A stretch of 39,297 nt of DNA, from NCBI GenBank assembly GCA_022447225.1, contig JAKVAZ010000021.1, forward strand, positions 1 to 39,297, given 5' to 3'. Made by a program: the position numbers and the translations under genes. The notes below the pieces were generated by a model. It was not told the DNA's origin, did not search any database, and was given only the letters and a program-made list of their open reading frames with translations. Below are positions 24,327 to 33,289 of the stretch, one piece after another; positions within the stretch are counted from its first letter, which is position 1; every line of letters starts with the position of its first letter. The stretch comes from Fuerstiella sp. Lineage in GTDB: Bacteria > Planctomycetota > Planctomycetia > Planctomycetales > Planctomycetaceae.

Positions 24327-26035
24327 TGTCCATTCCGGTTTGTATCGTGGACTGCAACATCGTTTCGGGACGCAAAGAGTCCTGCAAACATTCCGATGAG
24401 CACAATCGAACTGGTTCCGACGACGATGGTCATGAACGAATGGAGCGGATTAGCCCAACTCTTCCATGTCTCCGGCCAGAAATCACCCGTGGAAAGCGAC
24501 AGCCAGATAATGATCAGCAGGCCGAGGACACCGCCAATGACAGCTTGTGCATTTTGGGCTCGCCTGGAGATCACTCCCAGCAGGAACAGTCCCAGCATCC
24601 CGCCGGAAAAAATTCCCTGCAGATTCCACCATGCGTCGAGTGCGCTCTTCACGTTGATCATTGCCAGAGCCGCAAGCGAACCGGCCACACCAAAGACGAG
24701 CGTCGCTCCGTACAGCACTTTCATAGACTGGCGTTCACTGCATTCGGGATTCATGTACCGCTGGTAAACGTCGCACAGGATTAAACTGGCCGAACTGTTG
24801 AGACTCGTATCCATACTGCTCATTGCGGCAGCAAAAATTGCGGCAATCAGGAGTCCGGCCAGACCGACCGGCAGTTTGCGAACGATGAAGTGCGGCAACA
24901 CTTTATCCGCGATATCTTTGTCCCACAGCTTCGTGCTTCGAGCGGCTACCGCGACTTCCGTGATCTCTGCTCCCTCACTCTCAAGTTGTGTTTTCGCAGT
25001 CTCGGTCAGCTCTGCTGCCTTTCTGGCGATTTCTGCTGCCACGTCAGCGTCTGTGGGAACTTCCGTTTGAGTTCGCTGGAGTTCCTCTCTGGCAACATCG
25101 GATTTCACCTCATCCAGCAGCGTCGTATCGGTGTGATACAGGCTAAACAACCCTGTCCCGATAAAGAAAAACAGGATCGACACCACAGGAAACATGATTG
25201 TGCCCACCCACACACTGAATTTCGCATCATCGTCTGACTTCGCTGTGATGTAGCGCTGCACAAATCCCTGATCGATACCAAAGTTCTGCAGGTTAATGAA
25301 CACACCATACAGCAGCACCATCCAGAATGTTGGCTCTTTCAAAAACAGCGTCTCAGGCCGCGCACTGAAACTACCCAGACTGAACTTGTCACTGGCACTG
25401 GCAACTTCGAACAGTTGCCCCGGACCTGCCGGCATTTGAGTCAGTACGATACCCACGCACAGGAACGCCCCCGCAATGAGCACCACACTCTGCACGACAT
25501 CCGTCCAGATCACGGCCTCAATACCACCGAGCAGAGTGTAAATCGTGACCAGTAACCCCGTCACCAGGATAATGGTTTTCACATCCCATCCGGTCAAAGG
25601 AGCAAGCGCGAGGGCTACCAGGTAAAGTATCGTCCCGATTCGTGCCAGTTGCGACAGCAGAAAACAAACCAAAGCGTAAATACGGGCCCACGGACCGAAC
25701 CGATCCTCAAGCTGCGAATAGGCAGAGATTGCGTTTCTGCTGCGATACAGCGGCACAAACCAGCGCACCGCAATTACGGCAGCGATCGGCAGCGAGAGAC
25801 CGAAGACCCATGAGTTCCAGGTTCCGCCAAAGGCCTTGCCGGTATTACCCAGAAACCCAATGCTGCTCACGTACGTGCCAAAGATAGACATTCCCACTGC
25901 CCATCCAGGAAGGGAACGACCGGCAGCCATGAACTCCTGCGTGGTCCCGCTTTTCCGCGCGAACCAGCATCCCAGTCCGAAGACGCCTGCCATGTAGATA
26001 ATCAGAACCACCAGGTCCGCTGTGCGAAGTTCCAT
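24323..26035 (-). CDS. Sodium:solute symporter (SSS family) with acidic helical insert
   Basis: 570 residues from ATG 26035, which is preceded by GGAAACGGAAACT. Na+-driven uptake permease. Core marks: TADLVVLIIYMAGVFGLGCW, TQEFMAAGRSLPGWAVGMSI, FGTYVSSIGFLGN, YTLLGGIEAVIWTDVVQSV, GIDQGFVQRYITAKSDDDA and AAIFAAAMSSMDTSLNSSAS. Between the YHTDTTLLDEV and VLPHFIVRKLPVGLAG segments there is a hydrophilic Ala/Glu-rich stretch of about 70 residues, which the other SSS protein of this window (19022) has only in short form. It is coupled to the PfpI gene by a 4-base overlap and probably cotranscribed with the isomerase and the NHL gene 133 bases upstream. Confidence 0.9.
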   Translation of the reverse strand: MELRTADLVVLIIYMAGVFGLGCWFARKSGTTQEFMAAGRSLPGWAVGMSIFGTYVSSIGFLGNTGKAFGGTWNSWVFGLSLPIAAVIAVRWFVPLYRSRNAISAYSQLEDRFGPWARIYALVCFLLSQLARIGTILYLVALALAPLTGWDVKTIILVTGLLVTIYTLLGGIEAVIWTDVVQSVVLIAGAFLCVGIVLTQMPAGPGQLFEVASASDKFSLGSFSARPETLFLKEPTFWMVLLYGVFINLQNFGIDQGFVQRYITAKSDDDAKFSVWVGTIMFPVVSILFFFIGTGLFSLYHTDTTLLDEVKSDVAREELQRTQTEVPTDADVAAEIARKAAELTETAKTQLESEGAEITEVAVAARSTKLWDKDIADKVLPHFIVRKLPVGLAGLLIAAIFAAAMSSMDTSLNSSASLILCDVYQRYMNPECSERQSMKVLYGATLVFGVAGSLAALAMINVKSALDAWWNLQGIFSGGMLGLFLLGVISRRAQNAQAVIGGVLGLLIIIWLSLSTGDFWPETWKSWANPLHSFMTIVVGTSSIVLIGMFAGLFASRNDVAVHDTNRNGQ

Positions 26036-26168
26036 AGTTTCCGTTTCCAGGGATCTTCGGTTAGCCGCTGAAATCATTTGGCAGCGGAATGTCGCCGATC
26101 CATGAGCCTGCAGCTCAAGCCGAATTCAAAATGCCATCAGATCGGCTCAAAGCGGGACACAATCAATG

Positions 26169-27167
26169 TTATACGCGGATAAATTTCTTGAGTGATCGCA
26201 ACCCGGTTGCATCCTGGTTCGAGACAGCTGCAACCGTTGCAGCAACCTCACCAACATAAATGCTGCCCTGTGAATCAACAGAGATATCATGGCAGGCATA
26301 GAAGCTGTCCGGTTGATGCGGGTCGAGACCTCCGCCCCATCGACTCAGAAGCGTTCCGTCCCCATCAAAAATACTGATACGACCTCCGGTGATTTGTTCC
26401 GGCTGTGCATGGAACGGAAATCGTCCGTTTTGATTACCAAGTTCTGCCACATAGATGACGTCATCGTGTGCAAAGACCTGACACGGTCGAACAACGTCTG
26501 TCCACTGTTCCTGTATCGTTCCATCACGTTCAAAAATCTGAATGCGGCTGTTTTCACGATCCGCCACCAGAATTCGTCCAACAGAGTCCACACAAATTCC
26601 GTGCGGTACTTTGAACTGCCCTTCGGCATCACCCAGGGTCCCCCACGAACCGATGAACGTCCCGTCTGTGTCGAAATGGTGTATGCAGGCGTTACCGTAA
26701 CCATCGGAAACGAACACATGCCCGTCATCTGTCACGGCTACATTCGTCGGCAGGTTGTACGGACCGTCGGCGGTAATGGTACGATAATCGAACCCGACCA
26801 CTCCGGTGTTTGACGGAATGCCTGCGGGCCCAAGATCCCGAATCAGTTTTCCGTCTGTGGTGAACTGTGCGACTCGATGTCCCATATCATCTGTCAGATA
26901 CAGGGTCTGATCAGACGCCACCATGATTCCATGAGGCCGCACGAAACAATCATCCCCCCAGGTCTCGACAAACTGCCCGTCGGATTCAAAAACAAACACG
27001 GCAGGATTTCCGCGGTTGAAGACATACACCCGATCACCGGGGCCGGCGGCAACCCCGATTGCTTCCACGAATCCGGAGTCATCCGGAATCATTGGCCAGG
27101 CAGGCTGAGGTTTGTATTTGTAGTTGCCGTAACCCAGCACTTCGCTCGAATCAATTCCACTGGTCAT
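26169..27167 (-). CDS. NHL-repeat six-bladed beta-propeller protein
   Basis: 332 residues built of NHL repeats, resembling the lyase domain of peptidyl-alpha-hydroxyglycine alpha-amidating lyase. Repeats visible: GVAAGPGDRVYVFNRGNPAV, PHGIMVASDQTLYLTDDMGH, PTNVAVTDDGHVFVSDGYGN, PHGICVDSVGRILVADRENS, VFAHDDVIYVAELGNQNGRF and CHDISVDSQGSIYVGEVAAT. There is no signal peptide, so it seems cytoplasmic. ATG 27167 has only a weak purine stretch before it. It is first in a minus-strand series with the SSS, PfpI and isomerase genes. It could be a lactonase-like or binding protein for the same substrate; no catalytic residues can be assigned. Confidence 0.82.
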   Translation of the reverse strand: MTSGIDSSEVLGYGNYKYKPQPAWPMIPDDSGFVEAIGVAAGPGDRVYVFNRGNPAVFVFESDGQFVETWGDDCFVRPHGIMVASDQTLYLTDDMGHRVAQFTTDGKLIRDLGPAGIPSNTGVVGFDYRTITADGPYNLPTNVAVTDDGHVFVSDGYGNACIHHFDTDGTFIGSWGTLGDAEGQFKVPHGICVDSVGRILVADRENSRIQIFERDGTIQEQWTDVVRPCQVFAHDDVIYVAELGNQNGRFPFHAQPEQITGGRISIFDGDGTLLSRWGGGLDPHQPDSFYACHDISVDSQGSIYVGEVAATVAAVSNQDATGLRSLKKFIRV

Positions 27168-27772
27168 TTGAATGTTTTGTTTCGTCGTTTGTTAAAGGAG
27201 ATTCGGTTCAACGCCAAAAGTCTTTGTGTGTCCCTGGTAGAACCGATCGATCTTACCTGATACGTGATCATGCTGAGCAAAACACTCGGTGCTTTCGCAG
27301 GGGGGGCCCGAAAAGGCATATCCTGCAGGAATCACGTGCGACGCAAACCTGTCATCATGCCGCTCAGCTTCACCAGCAGTGACGTACTTCGCGTGAAACC
27401 AGTGTCGAAATCCGCTGCTGCTCTCTGCTTGCTTAATGTTCTCAGGAAGGCAACACTAGTGACTCGGTGGAACGGCCGTCAATCAACCGCCGGTTGTTTG
27501 ATCCATTCCAGTCGATTTCCGTCAGCAAACGACTACTGAACGTCTGCTGTTCAGATAATCGATTTCGATGAAGGAACCCTGCTGCATTCTGTCTGCCGAC
27601 AACTGGACCGGGTGATTCCAATGAAGTGATGACCGAACGAACGTACAACCGCCTGCACGCCGCAGACAGATAACATTCGGCCGGATCAGTGTTCATTCAC
27701 AATCGTCGTGGCATAGAGTCGAACGGGTTTGGGCATGTCGCCTGACGATCCTGACCGCCCCTGAGGAAAACG
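27168..27772. other. 605-base gene-free divergent region
   Basis: Lies between the NHL gene (minus) and the cupin gene (plus). No frame here has a recognisable domain. A short inverted repeat, CAACCG (27484-27489) and CGGTTG (27491-27496), is present. Otherwise I see nothing definite; it should hold promoters for both genes. Confidence 0.35.
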
Positions 27773-28138
27773 ATGAACGATTCCAGTCCCGGATCACACT
27801 ACATTGACGTTGAAAATCTGGATTGGCAATCCACCCGATTTCCCGGTGTTGATATGAAGATCCTTTGGAGTGACCCGGACGGGGAAGCATTCACAGCCCT
27901 GTTTCGTACAGCTCCGGGTACGACCCTGCCCAAACATCAGCATCGTGGTATTGAACAGACATTCATACTTGAGGGAAGTCTGGTTGACGAAGATGGTGTC
28001 TGTACGGCAGGTAACTTTGTGTGGCGCGACGTGGGGTCGGTGCATGCCGCCCACACACCCGAAGGCTCCCTTGCAATCAGTATTTTCCAGAAGACAAATC
28101 ATTTCTTCGACGAAGAACCACAATCAGCAGACGAGTGA
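27773..28138 (+). CDS. Cupin-domain protein (ChrR/dioxygenase-like)
   Basis: 121 residues forming one cupin barrel. Motif 1 is TLPKHQHRGIEQTFILEGSL (H54, H56, E60-type metal ligands); motif 2 is GNFVWRDVGSVHAAHTPEG with the second histidine ligand. The arrangement resembles the cupin of the anti-sigma factor ChrR and related small stand-alone proteins. ATG 27773 is preceded by TGAGGAAAACG, a good ribosome binding site. It stands alone, with a long gap before it and a convergent gene after. Metal binding is likely; the reaction, or a sensor role, is unknown. Confidence 0.85.
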   Translation: MNDSSPGSHYIDVENLDWQSTRFPGVDMKILWSDPDGEAFTALFRTAPGTTLPKHQHRGIEQTFILEGSLVDEDGVCTAGNFVWRDVGSVHAAHTPEGSLAISIFQKTNHFFDEEPQSADE

Positions 28139-28309
28139 TGTACTCCACTTTGAATGCTCAAGTCGTCACTGTCGTCGTGTCATAACAAACCGAATCGGAG
28201 CATCAGAAGCGTCTGCATGTTCCACCGGCCGGTTCGGCAGGACGGAGCTTGAAACGCACAGCGAGTACCAATTGTCAATTGGCATGGACAAAAAGACCGG
28301 TTCTTATTC

Positions 28310-28340
28310 CGGAGGGCTTCGGCAGGACAAAATCCCTCCG
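28310..28340 (-). terminator. Stem-loop just after the double-thioredoxin gene
   Basis: On the minus strand, one base after the stop at 28342, CGGAGGG (28340-28334) can pair with CCCTCCG (28316-28310) across a 17-base loop. No T run follows, so an intrinsic terminator is only a fair guess. Confidence 0.35.
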
Positions 28341-28341
28341 C

Positions 28342-30090
28342 TTAAGCTCCACTTTCCGCAGTCTGAGCGTCAGTGTCGCTGTTTTCACCGGTTTCCGAAT
28401 CCGCTGCTGATTGCGAACTCTGCTCTGCCAACTCCGCTTCATACTCCTGAAGTGTCTGCTGTATGCCTTCATTGGCGGTATCAAGCGCGACGGCTTTCTT
28501 TTGCCACTCAACGGCTGCCTTTAAATCTCGCCTGCGATAGTGCACACGAGCCATTGTGTCCAGAATGGAAGGATCACTTCCGTCTGTGATCTGGTTGGCC
28601 GTGTTCGCTGCCTGGAATGCCAGTTCAAAACCCTCGGGTGTCAGCCCCTCGTGATTGCAAAGAAACCAGGCAATGTGATTCTGCAGTCTCGCGTTCTCAG
28701 CGTGCTCCTTTACCAGGCCGGCAGCCAAGGTCACCATTTCTGTCGGACGGTTCAGCATACTCAGGACCTGCATTTTCATCATCCGGTACTGCAGACTGGA
28801 AGGGTCAGATTCCAGCAGGGTATTGAGTATTTCCAGGCTCCGCTCAAAATCTCTGCTGCGCAACGCCGGCTGCAGCTGTTTTTCCGTCTCAAAAATTTTT
28901 GCGGCAGCTGCCACATCGAAATCACCGTTTACAACGCTGGCCAGCGGTTCATCAATGTTCATGGGATGACCGATCCAGGCAACTTTACCGGTCTGTTCCA
29001 CGATGAAAGCGCAGGGAATCCCTCCCTGATCGGCTGCCGTCATATAGTTCTCCCAGGTGGATGAATCATCGTCCAGTGCTATCGTATAACCAAGAGTATC
29101 AGCCCACGTCTGTCCGGACGGCGATTGCTGCTGCATAAATCCGGTCACCGTCTCTGCGTCTTCTCTGGTCACACCGATGAACTGCACCGCGTCGCCATAT
29201 TCTTCCTGCAGAGTACTAATGTGCGGCATACTCTGCAGACACGGTCCACACCAGGTGGCCCAGAATTCCACAACGTAAACATTGCCTTCCTGGAACGGAT
29301 CGACTCCGGCACCCTGAACAACCGCCGCTGTCTGAACAGCAGGTGCGTCAATTCCTGGTGCAAGAGGCTCAACCTGCACTACAGGTTGAGCCGGCGGTTC
29401 AGAAGGTGTCCGGGAAGACAAAAATTCTTCCCGGGCCCGATCCAGATCCCAGGTACCGTTAACAACAGCCTCAAGAGGACCGTCGATCTGAGCAGGATGA
29501 CCAATCCAGGCAATACTGGACTCTGCATTGACAATAAAGGCACAGGGAATGCCACGCTGCTGAGCTGCAAAAAAGTATTCTTTATGTGTCGTCTGATTCT
29601 GATCGACAGCGATCGTGTAGGTCAGAACATCCGCCCAGATCGCTTCGTTGCCGCCATCCTGTTTGAGGAATTCCATGACGTGACCTTCGTCTTCCTCGGT
29701 AACTCCGATGAACTGCACTTTTCCCTGATATTGATTCTGTAATTCGCTGAGATGCGGCATACCGGCAAGACAGGGACCACACCAGGTAGCCCAAAATTCC
29801 ACAACATAAACACTTCCGGACTGGATAGACTCAAATGGCGCACCATGAACCACTTTAACTGCCACATCTCCGGCCGGACTGCCCGGTGCCAGAATCCCGG
29901 GATCTGTAACAGACACTCGTTCTGTCACTTCAGAATCTGTTTCGGTTTCTGCAGCGGACGAGTCAGCGCCGGTCGTTGAATCCGTCTGAGTTGTCGATTC
30001 CACAGACGAATTTTTCTGAGAGGGACTGGAAGAGTCCTGACATCCTGCCAGGACAAGTACGATCAACATCAGTACGGCCGGGGCTTTCAT
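28342..30090 (-). CDS. Lipoprotein with two TlpA/ResA-type thioredoxin domains and a TPR tail
   Basis: 582 residues from ATG 30090. The N-terminus is a lipoprotein signal (LMLIVLVLAGC, lipid-bearing C17), followed by a Ser/Thr-rich linker. Two homologous TlpA-like domains follow, each with VYVVEFWATWCGPC (first about residues 95-220, second about 255-390). Both keep the CxxC pair, the FIGVT strand and the GIPCAFIV cis-Pro region. The C-terminal part (about 400-560) has TPR-like helices (AARLVKEHAENARLQNHIAW-type segments, ILDTMARVHYRRRDLKAAVE) and an acidic low-complexity end. Likely location: outer face of a membrane, acting in thiol-disulfide exchange. Frames extending to 30180 lack signal-like sequence. 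A long gap upstream leaves its promoter undefined. Confidence 0.88.
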   Translation of the reverse strand: MKAPAVLMLIVLVLAGCQDSSSPSQKNSSVESTTQTDSTTGADSSAAETETDSEVTERVSVTDPGILAPGSPAGDVAVKVVHGAPFESIQSGSVYVVEFWATWCGPCLAGMPHLSELQNQYQGKVQFIGVTEEDEGHVMEFLKQDGGNEAIWADVLTYTIAVDQNQTTHKEYFFAAQQRGIPCAFIVNAESSIAWIGHPAQIDGPLEAVVNGTWDLDRAREEFLSSRTPSEPPAQPVVQVEPLAPGIDAPAVQTAAVVQGAGVDPFQEGNVYVVEFWATWCGPCLQSMPHISTLQEEYGDAVQFIGVTREDAETVTGFMQQQSPSGQTWADTLGYTIALDDDSSTWENYMTAADQGGIPCAFIVEQTGKVAWIGHPMNIDEPLASVVNGDFDVAAAAKIFETEKQLQPALRSRDFERSLEILNTLLESDPSSLQYRMMKMQVLSMLNRPTEMVTLAAGLVKEHAENARLQNHIAWFLCNHEGLTPEGFELAFQAANTANQITDGSDPSILDTMARVHYRRRDLKAAVEWQKKAVALDTANEGIQQTLQEYEAELAEQSSQSAADSETGENSDTDAQTAESGA

Positions 30091-31263
30091 CGGCAGACTC
30101 CACTGTAAAACCGGAAGGGCATGGAATTCACTCACAACCAAATGACCTGACTGACGGACTGTTCTGTTTATCCAATCCATCTGTTTTCTAATGGATTAAA
30201 AGATTGACCGCCTGCTGAGGATGAATCGTTTACTGATTATTCCGTTATCCAGCCACTGGAACGATAAGATCCACAGGGTCTGCGGACCATGGTATTCAAA
30301 CCACCCAACAACTGACCTTTCTGATCCACACAGCGTTATGCGTACGGGAAAAAGAAGGACCATGGCAGGATGACAATATCCGACGGCACATATTAACGGC
30401 AGGCTCAAACGGAACTGCTCTACATCCAGGTAAACTTTGACAGACTCTCTGCAGCTCGTCAAACAGATGCCTTTTGTCGCCTAACCCAATCATTTGCTGC
30501 GCTGGTTCGAATGAATAAACACTCACTATGATCGTCGGTGTCACGGAGCAACGTAGAATAGGCGCTGAAAACAGAGCATACTGCAGACCGACCTGCTCCC
30601 AGGGTTATTTTCTGTTGACCATTCTGCTTTGCGTCTCCTGCCCTGAACACGGATGAAAGTACTGTCTGTCGCCGATCGGTCAGCGATATTGACTCGAGCC
30701 TTTGGATGGGCGAAAGAATCGGTATTTTGGACGGTCGCAGTTTTCACACATGACACACACAACAAACGATACGCACTGCGCCAATTCAAAGCGGATGATT
30801 GCTGAAATACGCGAATTCAGGGGAACTAATTCGAGTCCGTAAGGAAAGCGAATCATGTCAACGTCCCGCAGATCGGTCATAATCCTGCAGTTTCGATGAG
30901 TTTTTGTCCTTCAATATGTCATGACAGGCTTTTGGTGACTGCCAATCCGTCCGGGTAACCGACCACCGTTCCGTCGAGTAGAACGGTCGCTGAAGATTTG
31001 ATCTGTTGATTCTGATGTGGACCTCGAATGAAATCCGAAATTCCACGGACTGCTGACTTCCAAAAGAATGATCTTTCGATGAATCGATTGCCGTCGGCAG
31101 GTGTCAGACGCTACCGTGACAAGGTTCTCAGCTGCCCGGCCCGTCGAGTCGTCACCGATCCGACGCTGGATGCTGTAACGCCGGTTAAACGACCGGCGTC
31201 CGGACCGTCAGTTCGATGTTTCCCATCCCTTCCTTTAGGACACGCTGTCATAAGGATGTTTCT
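30091..31263. other. 1.17-kb gene-free divergent region
   Basis: The largest non-coding stretch of the window, between the lipoprotein (minus) and the amidohydrolase (plus). Open frames of 60-88 codons exist on both strands, but none shows a domain, good start or sensible composition. The only clear structure is the inverted repeat at 31178-31199. It may hold regulatory DNA, an unrecognised small RNA or a decayed gene. Confidence 0.4.
31178..31199. promoter_or_regulatory. Perfect 8-bp inverted repeat upstream of the amidohydrolase gene
   Basis: ACGCCGGT (31178-31185) and ACCGGCGT (31192-31199) are exact reverse complements around 6 bases, 65-86 bases before the ATG at 31264. It could be an operator or a leader hairpin. 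No T run follows, so termination is less likely. Confidence 0.4.
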
Positions 31264-32196
31264 ATGCTGAAAGTACACCGCCGGCAACTTCTGCGCACTG
31301 TGGCTGGTACGATCCCGCTGCTGTCTGCGATTCCGGATGGTAAATCTGCAGTGCCCGGAAAAAAAAATTCCGTTGTTGCAGACACTCATCTGCATTGTTT
31401 CGCCGGGAACGATTCCGAATTCCCCTATCACAGCCGTGCACCGTATCAGCCTGAATCAGCGGCGACTCCGGAACATTTGTTGAACTGCATGAGCGGGGCC
31501 GGTGTCGACTTTGCTGTCGTTGTGCATCCGGAACCGTATCAGGATGATCATCGGTATCTGGAACACTGTTTGAAAGTCGGCGGCAGTCAACTGAAAGGAA
31601 CGTGTCTGTTTTTCGCCGATCGTCCCGGCTCCGTTGATGGCATGGGGCCACTGGTGCAGCGAAATCCTGATCAGATTGTGGCCGCACGAATTCACGCCTA
31701 CGCACCTAAGCGACTGCCCCCGTTTGGAACACAGGAACTCCGCAACCTGTGGAAAGCCGCCGCTGATCTGGGACTGGCGATTCAGCTTCACTTTGAACCA
31801 CGCTACGCTCCGGGATTTGAACCACTGATCAAAGAGTTTTCAAAAGTCACTGTGATCCTCGACCATTTGGGACGCCCCATGCAGGGTACGATCAAAGAAC
31901 ACGACGTCATCGTCGGCTGGTCGCGGTTCGACAATACGGTGATGAAAGTGTCCTCACTGCCTGACCAGACTCAATATCCTCATCGTGATGTGAAGCCGAT
32001 TATTCGCAGACTCACCGATGCATACGGTGCCGATCGAATGATGTATGGCGGAGGCTTCAATGCCGAGGCAACAGGGGAAACTTATCGGGAGTACCGCCAA
32101 CGGGCCGGCGAACTGCTGGCACATCTCTCGGCGGATGACCGCTCAAAGATCTTCGGTGGCACTGCTGCCAAAGTGTTCGGATTTACTTCCGGATAG
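31264..32196 (+). CDS. Exported amidohydrolase (Amidohydro_2 TIM barrel)
   Basis: 310 residues from ATG 31264, which follows AAGGA at a 7-base spacing. The N-terminus HRRQLLRTVAGTIPLLSA looks like a Tat-type leader. The barrel begins with the metal pair H42/H44 in VVADTHLHCF, continues with CMSGAGVDFAVVVHPEPYQD, LGLAIQLHFEPRYA and VILDHLGRPM, and ends with RMMYGGGFNAEATGE. Most relatives (lactonases, decarboxylases such as 2-pyrone-4,6-dicarboxylate lactonase) have GSD in that last position; the catalytic Asp is replaced by Gly here. It is followed after 51 bases by a DHDPS-family gene on the same strand, so they likely form an operon for an organic-acid or sugar-lactone pathway. Confidence 0.85.
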   Translation: MLKVHRRQLLRTVAGTIPLLSAIPDGKSAVPGKKNSVVADTHLHCFAGNDSEFPYHSRAPYQPESAATPEHLLNCMSGAGVDFAVVVHPEPYQDDHRYLEHCLKVGGSQLKGTCLFFADRPGSVDGMGPLVQRNPDQIVAARIHAYAPKRLPPFGTQELRNLWKAAADLGLAIQLHFEPRYAPGFEPLIKEFSKVTVILDHLGRPMQGTIKEHDVIVGWSRFDNTVMKVSSLPDQTQYPHRDVKPIIRRLTDAYGADRMMYGGGFNAEATGETYREYRQRAGELLAHLSADDRSKIFGGTAAKVFGFTSG

Positions 32197-32247
32197 CATG
32201 TCCTGACAACAGCAACACAGATTTCCAGCGTCAGGATCACAAACAGA

Positions 32248-33186
32248 ATGAAGAAAGAAATGAAGCGATACCCCAGTTGCATCATGGGTACCTGTGAAAT
32301 TCCCTGGGATGAGCAGGGAGGATTTCTGGAATCGATTTTTCGACGTGGCGTCCGTACCGCATTGCAGAGTACTCCTCACTTGTATCTGTTTGGCACAGCT
32401 GGTGAAGGATACGCGGTGACGGATCAGCAGTTCGACAGGATTGTGGCTGCCTTTGTCGACGAAATGCAAAAGGCGCAAGCGGAACCAATGGTGGGGGTGA
32501 TTCACCTGTCACTGGGAACGATTGTGGAACGTATCGAACGTTGTCGCGGTGCAGGCGTACGACAGTTTCAGATTTCACTTCCCAGCTGGGGAGCACTGAA
32601 CGAGACGGAGGTATTCGAATTCTTTGACCAGACCTGCGGACGTTTTCCCGATTGTGATTTCATGCATTACAACCTCCCACGTGCCAAAAGGATCGTTTCC
32701 GGCCAGGAATACGGACGGATTTCGGAAAGTCATTCCAATCTTGTCGCAACAAAGAACACCGGTGACTCTCTGTCACACATTCGCAGTCTGATGAGTGACG
32801 CACCGGAACTGCAGCACTTTCTCTCCGAAGCCGGTTACGTTTACGGCTCTCTGTTTGGCGAGTGCAGTATACTGGCATCATTCGTTATGAACTTTCCCAG
32901 GCTCCATGCGTTGCTGGAAGCCGGCCGGCAATCGGATGTCGTAACACTGACATCGATCCAGCGGGAATTGAATATCGTCACCCGGACTCTGTTCGAAACC
33001 ATTCCCGACGGCCGCATCGACGGAGCCTATGACAAACTGTTTGCAAAAATGTATGACAATGAATTTCCACTTCGAATGCTTCCACCGTACACAGGATCAA
33101 GCGACAAGGAGTTTCAAACATTTGTCGACTTGCTGCAGGAAAGACTGCCGGACTGGGTTCCGTCCCCAAACAGCAGCGACGCGTAA
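32248..33186 (+). CDS. Dihydrodipicolinate synthase/N-acetylneuraminate lyase-family aldolase
   Basis: 312 residues. Class I aldolase barrel that forms a Schiff base with pyruvate. Seen: FGTAGEGYAVTDQQ (the GTTGE pyruvate-carboxylate site), Y141 in FMHYNLPRAKR, the Schiff-base lysine K169 in SNLVATKNTGDS, and GSLFGECSILASF further on. The divergent sequence argues against true DapA; a 2-keto sugar acid or dehydratase role is more likely. ATG 32248 has no strong ribosome binding site, and an in-frame ATG five codons on (32260) is a possible alternative. It lies 51 bases after the amidohydrolase, as expected if a lactone is hydrolysed and the product then cleaved or dehydrated. Confidence 0.85.
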   Translation: MKKEMKRYPSCIMGTCEIPWDEQGGFLESIFRRGVRTALQSTPHLYLFGTAGEGYAVTDQQFDRIVAAFVDEMQKAQAEPMVGVIHLSLGTIVERIERCRGAGVRQFQISLPSWGALNETEVFEFFDQTCGRFPDCDFMHYNLPRAKRIVSGQEYGRISESHSNLVATKNTGDSLSHIRSLMSDAPELQHFLSEAGYVYGSLFGECSILASFVMNFPRLHALLEAGRQSDVVTLTSIQRELNIVTRTLFETIPDGRIDGAYDKLFAKMYDNEFPLRMLPPYTGSSDKEFQTFVDLLQERLPDWVPSPNSSDA

Positions 33187-33289
33187 TGCAGGCTCCTGAA
33201 AACAGTGCAGAATCATCAAATTGCTCGATAGTCCCCGGCGCTGCTGCGAAGGAATCACTCGGCGTTAAATACTTCAGGTCGGTCCCCTT

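Noticed and set aside
30196-31046. Several 60-88 codon frames in the long gap
   Set aside because: None has a good start, a domain or typical amino-acid composition.
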